From the NCBI RefSeq assembly GCF_036227205.1, contig NZ_CP109442.1, forward strand, positions 6,200,001-6,264,000: a stretch of 64,000 nucleotides of DNA. The letters run 5' to 3'. The DNA is from Amycolatopsis sp. NBC_01480 (GTDB lineage Bacteria > Actinomycetota > Actinomycetes > Mycobacteriales > Pseudonocardiaceae). Made by a program: the position numbers and the translations under genes. How positions within the stretch are numbered: position 1 is the first letter of the stretch; every line of letters starts with the position of its first letter. This document shows positions 33,801 through 40,656 of the stretch, in pieces. Below the pieces are notes generated by a model, which was not told the origin of the DNA, searched no databases, and was given only the letters and a program-made list of their open reading frames with translations.

Positions 33801-34129
33801 CGATCCTGTACGAGCGCATGAAGCACGACGGGTCGCTGCCGATCATCGGCGTCAACACCTTCCGCAACCCGCACGCGGGCGAGGAGGACATCGAGGTCGA
33901 GCTGGCGCGGGCCACCGAGGACGAGAAGCAGTCGCAGCTCGACCGGCTGGCCGACTTCCAGCACCGCCACCAGGTGGAGGCCCAGGACGCGCTCAAGGCG
34001 CTTCGCGAGGCCGCCACCCGGGGCGGCAACCTGTTCGGGGTGCTGATGGACGCCGCGCGGGTGTGCTCGCTCGGCCAGATCACCGACGCGTTCTTCGAGG
34101 TCGGCGGTCAGTACCGGCGCAACGTCTGA
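30893..34129 (+). CDS. icmF: fused isobutyryl-CoA mutase IcmF
   Basis: Coenzyme-B12 enzyme interconverting isobutyryl-CoA and n-butyryl-CoA, with its own G-protein chaperone in one chain of 1078 residues. The B12-binding domain is N-terminal (about 1-150), with the axial His H24 in LFDGHDASIN. The GTPase (MeaI-like) domain follows at about 165-420, with P-loop GTGGSGKSS (about 201). The catalytic TIM barrel (about 540-1078) contains the IcmF-typical FPYTAGVFPFKREGEDP. This domain order is specific to IcmF and distinguishes it from methylmalonyl-CoA mutase. A G-rich site precedes ATG 30893. It links valine or branched-chain units to butyryl-CoA. Confidence 0.96.
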   Translation: MSSDLYRPVNPVRFVTASSLFDGHDASINIMRRILQSQGAEVVHLGHNRSVDEVATAAIAEDVQGIAISAYQGGHVEYFSYLVELLAERGAGHIKVFGGGGGVIVREEIDLLHSRGVARIFSPEDGYEMGLPGMINSMIEACDVDLSAQPPASVDKLLSGDVPALARVITQLQRENLPGEWLKAITETAKKRHVPVLGITGTGGSGKSSLTDELIRRFRLDQEDKLRIAVLAVDPSRRKGGGALLGDRIRMNCLDGSPVYFRSLATRTTVGEIPVGLRESILACQAAGYDLVIVETPGIGQGDAGIVDYVDESLYVMTPEFGAASQLEKIDMLDFADVVAINKFERRGAEDARRDVARQLVRNREAFSSGPEDMPVYGTSAAKFNDDGVTALYQHLRDLLAGQGLSVAAGVLPAVEGKVSTDASTVIPGNRARYLAEIAETLRGYHEKTEQQVAAVRKREHLAAAKAALSEVDASTDALEGLLAAAESDVDGESTKLLEHFEALAQDYRQDELVVRIRDKELRTQLWRDTLSGNRIPRVALPRYSEPGELLSFLRREHLPGYFPYTAGVFPFKREGEDPARMFAGEGDAHRTNRRFKLLSADSEAKRLSTAFDSVTLYGHDPDTRPDIYGKVGTSGVSIATLEDMKVLYDGFDLTAPNTSVSMTINGPAPTILAFFLNTAIDQRVEVFKAEHGRAPSADEHAELAEWALKNVRGTVQADILKEDQGQNTCIFSTEFSLRMMADIQEWFIEHAVRNFYSVSISGYHIAEAGANPISQLAFTLSNGFTYVESYLARGMSIDDFAPNLSFFFSNGMDAEYSVLGRVARRIWAVAMRERYGANERSQKLKYHVQTSGRSLHAQEMSFNDIRTTLQALCALYDNANSLHTNAFDEAVTTPSESSVRRAMAIQMIINKEWGLSKNENPLQGSFIIDELTDLVEEAVLLEFDRISERGGVLGAMETGYQRGKIQDESILYERMKHDGSLPIIGVNTFRNPHAGEEDIEVELARATEDEKQSQLDRLADFQHRHQVEAQDALKALREAATRGGNLFGVLMDAARVCSLGQITDAFFEVGGQYRRNV

Positions 34130-34145
34130 CGCCTCTGACGAGGCG
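34130..34145. terminator. weak hairpin between icmF and the methyltransferase
   Basis: CGCCTC/GAGGCG, a 6-bp stem with a TGAC loop, immediately follows the icmF stop and precedes the convergent methyltransferase stop. Small, so only a candidate. Confidence 0.4.
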
Positions 34146-34151
34146 ATCGGG

Positions 34152-34859
34152 TTACGCGCGTTCGGCGGCGAGCTGCCAGACCGGCGCGCGGACCCGTCCG
34201 TTTTCGTCCACTGGCAACGAGCCGAGCATCGCGGCGTCGAAGCTCTGCCCCGGCATGAACGCCTCGACGGTGGTCTTCATCTCCGCCGGCGTCACCGCCG
34301 TGGTGTACAGCGCCGGCGCCAGGCTGGTGATCCGCCAGCCGCCCTCGCCGACGGTCTCCCGCAGGTTCCGCTCGCTGATCCGGAACGGCGTGGGGAAGCC
34401 TTCGGGCAGCGCGTCGGAGAAGCAGAAGATGTGCAGGCGCGCGCCGGGACGCGTGGCCCGGATCAGCGCGGCGACGTAACTGTGCCGCTGTTCTTCGTCC
34501 AGGCAGTGGTAAAGCGCGCTGTCGAGGACGGTGTCGAAGCGGTTCTCGAGCCCGTCCAGCCGGGTGGCGTCGGCGACCTCGAAGCCGACTTCCAGCCCCT
34601 TGGCGGCCGCGCGCTCCTGGGCCCGCCGCACGGCCGTCGGGGAGCCGTCGACGCCGGTCACGCGGTAGCCGCGGGAGGCGAGGAACGCGGCGTTCTCGCC
34701 CAGGCCGCTGCCCACGTCGAGCACCTCGCCGCGGAAGCCGCCGGATTCCTCCAGCGCGACCAGCACCGGCTGCGGGGCGCCGATGTCCCAGGGCATCGCG
34801 CCGCCCATCGGGCTCTGCCCCTGGTACAGCTGCTCGAAATCGAGGTCCGGCAGGCTCAT
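34152..34859 (-). CDS. class I SAM-dependent methyltransferase
   Basis: 235-residue methyltransferase. The SAM-binding motif I is VLDVGSGLGENAAFLASRG, motif II GVDGSPTAV, and YHCLDEEQRHSYVAALIRAT lies downstream. The N-terminal DFEQLYQGQSPMGGAMPWDI resembles thiopurine/tellurite-type and small-molecule methyltransferases. The substrate is unknown. It is divergent from the first LLM gene across 103 nt. Confidence 0.88.
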   Translation of the reverse strand: MSLPDLDFEQLYQGQSPMGGAMPWDIGAPQPVLVALEESGGFRGEVLDVGSGLGENAAFLASRGYRVTGVDGSPTAVRRAQERAAAKGLEVGFEVADATRLDGLENRFDTVLDSALYHCLDEEQRHSYVAALIRATRPGARLHIFCFSDALPEGFPTPFRISERNLRETVGEGGWRITSLAPALYTTAVTPAEMKTTVEAFMPGQSFDAAMLGSLPVDENGRVRAPVWQLAAERA

Positions 34860-34962
34860 GCGAGACTCCTTTTCAACGGTTGATGATTTCCACTTTGCAG
34901 CCCATCCGGTGAGGTGTCAACCGCGCGGGAATACCCCGGCCGGACGGCGGGTAGAACGAGTC

Positions 34963-35793
34963 ATGGACTTCGGGATCTCCACGTTCGTGACCGACGACGG
35001 CATCCGGCCCGACGTGCTGGGCGAGGCACTGGAGGAGCGCGGCTTCGACTCGCTCTTCATCGCCGAGCACTCGCACATCCCGGCGAGCCGCGAGACGCCG
35101 TACCCGGGCGGCGGTGACTTGCCGCGGGTCTACTACCGCTCGCTCGACCCGTTCGTGGCGTTGACCGCGGCCGCCGCGCGCACCTCGGACCTGGTGCTCG
35201 GCACCGGCATCGCCCTGCTGATCCAGCGCGGCGTGATCCACACCGCGAAGGAGGTCGCCTCGCTCGACCTGATCTCGCGCGGGCGGGTCGCGTTCGGCGT
35301 GGGCGTGGGGTGGAACCGCGAGGAGATGGCCAACCACGGCACCGACCCGGCCACCCGCGGCGCGCTGATGGACGAGCAGATCGAGGCGCTCAAGGCCATC
35401 TGGACCACCGAGCAGGCCGAATACCACGGCAAGCACGTCGACTTCGACCCGATCTTCTCCTGGCCGAAGCCGGTGCAGCAGCCGCACGTGCCGGTCTACA
35501 TCGGCGGCGAGAGCCCGGCCGCGCTGCGCCGGCTCGCCAAGCACGGCGACGCCTGGCTGCCGCGCTCGTCCACCCCGGCCGACGAGATCCGGCGCGTCCG
35601 CGACTGGCTGGCCGAGCAGGGCCGAGACAACGTGCCGTTCACCGTGTTCGGCGGCGCCGCGGACGGGGACGTGGTCAAGCGGTTCGCCGAGGCCGGCGTG
35701 GAGCGCTACACGTTCATGCTGCCCACGATGCCCGAGGCCGAGACGCTCACCGCGCTCGACGACCTCGCCCGGCTGGCGGCGGGACACCGGTGA
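34963..35793 (+). CDS. LLM-class F420-dependent oxidoreductase
   Basis: 276-residue luciferase-like TIM-barrel flavoprotein. MDFGISTFVTDDGIRPDVLG, EERGFDSLFIAEHSHIPASR, VASLDLISRGRVAFGVGVGW and the WPKPVQQPHVPVYIGGES block place it in the F420-dependent (TIGR03619-like) group. It probably catalyses hydride transfer between F420H2 and an unknown substrate. ATG 34963 matches the start of its paralogue; an upstream extension is not supported. It is 19 nt before a close paralogue, followed by a third LLM gene. Confidence 0.9.
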   Translation: MDFGISTFVTDDGIRPDVLGEALEERGFDSLFIAEHSHIPASRETPYPGGGDLPRVYYRSLDPFVALTAAAARTSDLVLGTGIALLIQRGVIHTAKEVASLDLISRGRVAFGVGVGWNREEMANHGTDPATRGALMDEQIEALKAIWTTEQAEYHGKHVDFDPIFSWPKPVQQPHVPVYIGGESPAALRRLAKHGDAWLPRSSTPADEIRRVRDWLAEQGRDNVPFTVFGGAADGDVVKRFAEAGVERYTFMLPTMPEAETLTALDDLARLAAGHR

Positions 35794-35812
35794 ACCGTGG
35801 TTCGATGAGCGT

Positions 35813-36643
35813 ATGAGGTTCGGGATCTTCAGTTTCGTGACCGATGAGGGCGTCCGCCCCGACGTGCTCGCCCGCGGCGTCGAGGAGCGCGGGTTCGATT
35901 CGCTGTTCGTCGGGGAGCACTCGCACATCCCGGCGGACCGGCAGTCGCCCTACCCGGCCGGGGGCGAGTTGCCGGCGTTCTACTACCGGATGTACGACCC
36001 GTTCGTGGCGCTCACCGCGGCCGCCTCGGTGACCACGACGCTGCTGCTGGGCCTCGGCGTCACCCTGCTCGCGCAGCGCGACCCGATCCAGACCGCGAAG
36101 GAGGTCGCCTCGCTCGACCACTACTCCGGCGGGCGGGTGCTCTTCGGCGTGGGCGCGGGCTGGAACCTCGAGGAGATGCGGGACCACGGCACCGACCCGG
36201 ACACCCGCGGCCGGCTGCTCGACGAGCGGCTGAACGCGATGAAGGCGTTGTGGACCAACGAAGAGGCCACCTTCCACGGCGAGTTCACGAATTTCGACCG
36301 CGCCGTGACGTGGCCCAAGCCGGTGCAGGAGCCGCACCCGCCGATCTACGTCGGCGGCAACAGCCGGTTCGCGGCGCGGCGCGCGGGCCGGCACGGCGGG
36401 GTGTGGATGCCGAACTCGGTGGTGGTGCCCGAGGCCGTGGCGCCGATGATGGCGCTGCGGGACGAGGTCGCGCCGGGCACTCCGGTGTCGATGTTCGCGG
36501 TGGGCAGCAAGGACCGCACGCTGCTGGACGCCTACGTGGCGGCGGGCGTCGAGCGGATCACGCTCCTGCTCGGTACGCATCCGGAGGCGAAGACCCTGGA
36601 CCGGCTGGACAATCTGGCCAAGATCGTCGAAGAGTATCGGTGA
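35813..36643 (+). CDS. LLM-class F420-dependent oxidoreductase (paralogue)
   Basis: 276 residues, a clear paralogue of the previous product (MRFGIFSFVTDEGVRPDVLA, EERGFDSLFVGEHSHIPADR). The two share EVASLD, GRV.FGVG.GWN.EEM and the WPKPVQ segment. A tandem duplication with later divergence is the simplest history. Substrates are unknown. It lies 15 nt before the third LLM gene, suggesting one transcript. Confidence 0.9.
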   Translation: MRFGIFSFVTDEGVRPDVLARGVEERGFDSLFVGEHSHIPADRQSPYPAGGELPAFYYRMYDPFVALTAAASVTTTLLLGLGVTLLAQRDPIQTAKEVASLDHYSGGRVLFGVGAGWNLEEMRDHGTDPDTRGRLLDERLNAMKALWTNEEATFHGEFTNFDRAVTWPKPVQEPHPPIYVGGNSRFAARRAGRHGGVWMPNSVVVPEAVAPMMALRDEVAPGTPVSMFAVGSKDRTLLDAYVAAGVERITLLLGTHPEAKTLDRLDNLAKIVEEYR

Positions 36644-36658
36644 AGGAGCGGAAAACGC

Positions 36659-37648
36659 GTGAGTGACGTGCAAATCGGCCTGGCGGCGGCGCTGGAGCAG
36701 TTCTCGCCGCGAGAGTCGATCCGGTTGGCGAAGGCCGCGGAGGAGCGGGGCTTCTCCGGGCAGATGGCGGCGGACCACTTCCAGCCGTGGGTCCCGCAGC
36801 AGGGCGAGGCCTCGTTCGTGTGGAGCGTGCTGGCTTCGCTGGCCGAGAACACGACGGGTGACCTCGGACCGGGCGTGACCTGCCCGTCGTTCCGGCTGCA
36901 CCCGGCGATGGTCGCGCAGGCCGCGGCGACGCTGGAGGCGACCTACCCGGGCCGGACCTGGCTGGGCATCGGGTCGGGCGAGGCGCTCAACGAGCACATC
37001 ATCGGCGGCTACTGGCCGGAGGCGCCCGAGCGCGTGCGGCGGATGTTCGAGGCGCTGGAGGTGATCCGGAAGCTGTTCACCGGCAAGGACGTCAAGCACA
37101 ACGGCGAGTTCTTCAAGCTGCACAGCACGCGGCTGTGGACGCTGCCGGACACGCCGCCGCCGGTGTACATCGCCTCCGCGGGCCCGTACACCTCGCGCAA
37201 GACCGGTGAGCTGGCCGACGGCCTGATCACGCCGGGCGCGTCGATCGAGAAGCTGGCCGGGATCGTGGAGAACTTCGAGGCCGGCGCCAAGAAGGCGGGC
37301 AAGAACCCGGACGAGATGCCGAAGCTGCTGCAGGTGCACCTGTCCTGGGCCGAGGACGACGAGACGGCGTGGGCCAACGCGCTGGACCAGTGGCCCAACG
37401 GCGGGATGAAGTTCCCGAAGGCCGACGTGCGCTCGCCGTTCGACTTCCAGCAGATGGCGAAGCTGGTGCGCCGCGAGGACTTCGAGGGCCGCATGGTCGT
37501 CTCGTCCGACCTGGACGTGCACCGCGCCGCGCTGCAGAAGTACGTGGACGCGGGCTTCAACCGGATCTACATCCACAACGTGGGCCGCAACCAAGACGCG
37601 TTCCTCGACGCTTTCGGCAAGGAAGTTCTGCCGAAGCTCAACGCCTGA
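36659..37648 (+). CDS. LLM-class F420-dependent oxidoreductase (FGD-like branch)
   Basis: 329 residues of the larger TIGR03557-type branch related to F420-dependent glucose-6-phosphate dehydrogenase. Segments include IGLAAALEQFSPRESIRLAK, GFSGQMAADHFQPW, GPGVTCPSFRLHPAMVAQAA and WLGIGSGEALNEHIIGGYWP. It is only distantly related to the two preceding LLM proteins. GTG 36659 has AAGGAGCGG upstream. It ends the group at a strong terminator. The actual substrate cannot be read from sequence. Confidence 0.9.
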   Translation: MSDVQIGLAAALEQFSPRESIRLAKAAEERGFSGQMAADHFQPWVPQQGEASFVWSVLASLAENTTGDLGPGVTCPSFRLHPAMVAQAAATLEATYPGRTWLGIGSGEALNEHIIGGYWPEAPERVRRMFEALEVIRKLFTGKDVKHNGEFFKLHSTRLWTLPDTPPPVYIASAGPYTSRKTGELADGLITPGASIEKLAGIVENFEAGAKKAGKNPDEMPKLLQVHLSWAEDDETAWANALDQWPNGGMKFPKADVRSPFDFQQMAKLVRREDFEGRMVVSSDLDVHRAALQKYVDAGFNRIYIHNVGRNQDAFLDAFGKEVLPKLNA

Positions 37649-37656
37649 GCTTGAAC

Positions 37657-37690
37657 GAAAGGGGCCCGCGGTGCGCCGCGGGCCCCTTTC
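37657..37690. terminator. bidirectional terminator between LLM operon and kstR
   Basis: A 15-bp perfect stem (37657-37671 with 37676-37690) with a TGCG loop; A and T tracts flank it. The right arm reaches into the kstR stop codon, so both convergent transcripts end here. Confidence 0.85.
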
Positions 37691-38321
37691 ACTTGTCCAG
37701 CAGCAGGTGGACGGACAGCTCCAGCCGGTTCGCGACGTCGGCCGCCGACGCCCGGCGCGTCACCCAGGCCACCAGGTTCGCCATCCAGACGTCGGCGACC
37801 ACGTGGAAGATGTCGCGGTCGGCGTCGGTCGGCTCGTCGATGCCCATGGCCTGGGCGAACATCTCCTCCATCTGCCGGCCGACCAGCTCGACCTCGGCGG
37901 CCGCGGAGGTGTCGGCGAACATGAACGCGCGCACCATCGCCTCGGTCAGGTGCGGGTCGCGCTGCATCAGCCGGGTGTTGCGGCCCAGCACGAACATCAG
38001 CCGCTCCGCGGGGGTCTCACCCGGGATCGCGGCGCGCTCCATCTTCTCCTGGGCCCGCTCGAACTGCCGGGCCAGGCCGGAGACGAGCAGGTGGATCTTC
38101 GACGGGAAGTAGCGGTACAGCGTGCCCAGCGCGACGTCGGCCTTCTCGGCCACGGCCCGCATCTGGACGGCGTCGTAGCCGCCCTTCGACGCGAGCGCGA
38201 GGGTCGCGTCGATGATGCGGCGGCGCCGGTCGCGCTGTGCCGCGGACCCGAGCTCGTCGCCGATCGCGCCGAGCCCGTTGGAGCGCGCCTTCGCCGCCGG
38301 AGCCTTCGCCTTGCCCGGCAT
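37689..38321 (-). CDS. kstR: TetR-family repressor of cholesterol catabolism KstR
   Basis: 210-residue repressor that in mycobacteria and Rhodococcus controls the sterol-catabolic regulon and is released by 3-oxo-cholestenoyl-CoA-type ligands. The segment GSAAQRDRRRRIIDATLALA, KGGYDAVQMRAVAEKADVAL and GTLYRYFPSKIHLLVSGL is almost the M. tuberculosis KstR DNA-binding domain. The C-terminal half keeps LTEAMVRAFMFADTSAAAEV and ADVWMANLVAWVTRRASA. GGAGGAG precedes ATG 38321. It is divergent from fadE34, the same arrangement as Rv3574-Rv3573c, and a KstR box lies between. Confidence 0.95.
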   Translation of the reverse strand: MPGKAKAPAAKARSNGLGAIGDELGSAAQRDRRRRIIDATLALASKGGYDAVQMRAVAEKADVALGTLYRYFPSKIHLLVSGLARQFERAQEKMERAAIPGETPAERLMFVLGRNTRLMQRDPHLTEAMVRAFMFADTSAAAEVELVGRQMEEMFAQAMGIDEPTDADRDIFHVVADVWMANLVAWVTRRASAADVANRLELSVHLLLDK

Positions 38322-38416
38322 CGGTTTCTCCTCCACGTCCGGAACCCGTTCCAGTTCTGGTCTGAGCGTACCTCCCCTGGCGAAGCGTTCAACCGGTGAC
38401 CCACTGGCCGAAAAAC

Positions 38417-38430
38417 TGTAACACGTTCTA
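38417..38430. promoter_or_regulatory. KstR operator between kstR and fadE34
   Basis: TGTAACACGTTCTA fits the KstR consensus TnnAACnnGTTnnA at all fixed positions. It sits 36 nt before fadE34 and 95 nt before kstR, positioned to repress both (autoregulation plus regulon control). Confidence 0.85.
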
Positions 38431-38466
38431 CACTCGCCAGTAGTCCCGTACCCGCGAGGAGGGCCG

Positions 38467-40521
38467 ATGCCGGTCGCACTCACCGAGGAACAGGCCGCGC
38501 TGGCCGCGGCGATCCATGACTGGGCCGCGGCCCACGACCCGGTCGCGGCGGTCCGCGCCGCGGAAGGCGGCGGCGCGTCGCTGCCGGAAGGCTTTGCCGC
38601 GCTGGGCTTGTTCGGCGTCGCGCTGCCCGCTTCGGCCGGGGGCGCGGACGGGACCGTCGCGGACCTCGCGGCCGGGCTCGCCGCGGCGGCCGAGGCGCTG
38701 GTGCCGGGGCCGGTGCTCGGCACGGCGCTGGGCGCGTTGCTGCTCGCGGACCACCCGCGTGCCAAGGAATTGGTGCCCGCGCTGGCCGAAGGCACGGAAC
38801 GGATTGCCGTCGGGCTGGCGGGCAGCTCGCTGGTGCCCGGCGCGGACGCGGCGTCGTGGCTGCTGCTGCCCGGACCGGACGGCCACGTGCTGCTGCCGCC
38901 GGGTTCTGCTGAGGTGGAACCGTTGGCGCCATTGGACTTCTCGGCCCCGCTGGCCCGGGTGCGGTATTCGCCTTCGTCGGCCGACGGCGGGATCGGCGGG
39001 GTCGAGGAGATGGCCGCGACGCTCGCCGTCGCCGAGGCAGCGGGCGTCGCGCGGTGGTGCCTCACCACGGCGGTCGAGTACGCGAAGGTGCGCGAGCAGT
39101 TCGGTCACCCGATCGGGTCATTCCAGGCGGTCAAGCACCTGTGCGCGGAGATGCTGTGCCGCGCCGAGTCCGCGGAGGCGCTGGCCTGGGACGCGGCCAG
39201 CGCGGCCGGCGGTCCGGAACACGCGCTGGCGGCGGCGAGCGCGGCCGCGGTGGCGCTCGACGCGGCCGTCGAGAACGCGAAGGACTGCGTCCAGGTGCTG
39301 GGCGGCATCGGGTTCACCTGGGAGCACGCTGCGCACCTGTACCTGCGGCGCGCGCTGGCGTTGCGGCACTGGCTGGGTGGCTCGGCCCGCTGGCGGCGGC
39401 TCGCGGCGGACCTGACGCTGGCGGGGGCGCGGCGGACGTTGGCCGTCGACGTCGGCACGGACCCGTCACAGACTCGCGAGGCCATGGAAATCGCCGCGCT
39501 GCCAGGCGAAGAGCAACGGGTCGCGCTGGCCGACGCCGGCCTGCTCGCCCCGCACTGGCCCGCGCCCCACGGCCGTGGCGCGGACGCGGCCGAACAGCTG
39601 CGGATCGACGCGGCGCTGGCGTCGGCGGGCGTACGGCGGCCCGATCTGGTCATCGGCGCGTGGGCGATCCCGACGATCCTCGACCACGGCACCGAAGAAC
39701 AGCGCGACCGCTTCGCCGGCCCGACCCTGCGTGGCGAGCTGACCTGGTGCCAGCTGTTCAGCGAACCCGGCGCGGGCTCCGACCTGGCCGCCCTGCGCAC
39801 CACTGCCCGCCGCGCCGACGGCGGCTGGCGCCTGACCGGCCAGAAGGTCTGGACCTCGCTGGCGCACGAGGCCGACTGGGCCATCTGCCTGGCCCGGACC
39901 GACCAGGAAGTGCCGAAACACAAGGGAATCACGTACTTCCTGGTCGACATGCGCGCGCCCGGCATCACCACCCGCCCGCTGCGCGAGATCACCGGCGAGA
40001 GCGTGTTCAACGAGGTCTTCCTGGACGAGGTCTTCGTCCCGGACGCGGACGTGGTCGGCGAGCCGGGCGCGGGCTGGCGGCTGGCCCGCACGACCCTGGC
40101 GAACGAGCGGGTGGCCATCGGCAGCGGCTCGGCGGTGGGGGAGGGGGTCGAGAATCTCGTTGCCACGCTGAACGGTTCGGACGCTTCCGGTGCCGCGGGC
40201 CTGGGCGAGGCCGCGCGGGAACGGCTGGGCGCCTTGGTGGGCGAGGGCAGCGCGTGCTCGGTGCTGGACCTGCGGGCCACCCTCCGGCGGCTGGACGGAC
40301 GGAGCCCCGGCGCGGAGTCGGGCGTCCGCAAGCTGCTCGGCGTCCGGCATCGGCAGGAGGTCGCGGAGTTCGCGCTGGACCTGATGGGCCCGTCGGCGTT
40401 GGAGGCCGGGGGTGAGGTGCCGCACGAGTTCCTCATGACCCGCTGCCTGTCCATCGCGGGCGGCACGACTCAGATCCTCCGCACCGCGGCCGCGGAACGG
40501 CTCCTCGGCCTGCCCCGCTGA
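38467..40521 (+). CDS. fadE34: fused two-domain steroid acyl-CoA dehydrogenase (FadE34/ChsE3)
   Basis: 684-residue chain made of two acyl-CoA dehydrogenase domains (about 1-325 and 330-684). In mycobacteria FadE34 (ChsE3) dehydrogenates steroid CoA thioesters with a five-carbon side chain. The first half has YAKVREQFGHPIGSFQAVKH and VLGGIGFTWEHAAHLYLRR. The second has LFSEPGAGSDLA, GQKVWTSLAHEADWAICLAR, the catalytic-type LANERVAI helix and TRCLSIAGGTTQILRTAAAE. Location beside kstR with a shared operator mirrors M. tuberculosis. GAGGAGGG precedes ATG 38467. It probably shares no transcript with the SNF2 gene downstream. Confidence 0.93.
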   Translation: MPVALTEEQAALAAAIHDWAAAHDPVAAVRAAEGGGASLPEGFAALGLFGVALPASAGGADGTVADLAAGLAAAAEALVPGPVLGTALGALLLADHPRAKELVPALAEGTERIAVGLAGSSLVPGADAASWLLLPGPDGHVLLPPGSAEVEPLAPLDFSAPLARVRYSPSSADGGIGGVEEMAATLAVAEAAGVARWCLTTAVEYAKVREQFGHPIGSFQAVKHLCAEMLCRAESAEALAWDAASAAGGPEHALAAASAAAVALDAAVENAKDCVQVLGGIGFTWEHAAHLYLRRALALRHWLGGSARWRRLAADLTLAGARRTLAVDVGTDPSQTREAMEIAALPGEEQRVALADAGLLAPHWPAPHGRGADAAEQLRIDAALASAGVRRPDLVIGAWAIPTILDHGTEEQRDRFAGPTLRGELTWCQLFSEPGAGSDLAALRTTARRADGGWRLTGQKVWTSLAHEADWAICLARTDQEVPKHKGITYFLVDMRAPGITTRPLREITGESVFNEVFLDEVFVPDADVVGEPGAGWRLARTTLANERVAIGSGSAVGEGVENLVATLNGSDASGAAGLGEAARERLGALVGEGSACSVLDLRATLRRLDGRSPGAESGVRKLLGVRHRQEVAEFALDLMGPSALEAGGEVPHEFLMTRCLSIAGGTTQILRTAAAERLLGLPR

Positions 40522-40656
40522 GCAGCGCCGGTGGCGGGCACGACCCCGGGCCGCCGGAAATCTTGACCGGTCGCGGCCAGGTCCCCCGCGCCGCGAGGGG
40601 GACTTTCGCACCTCCGGTTGCGCCGTTTGTCGTACCCCTGGCCTACGGTGCTGGTC

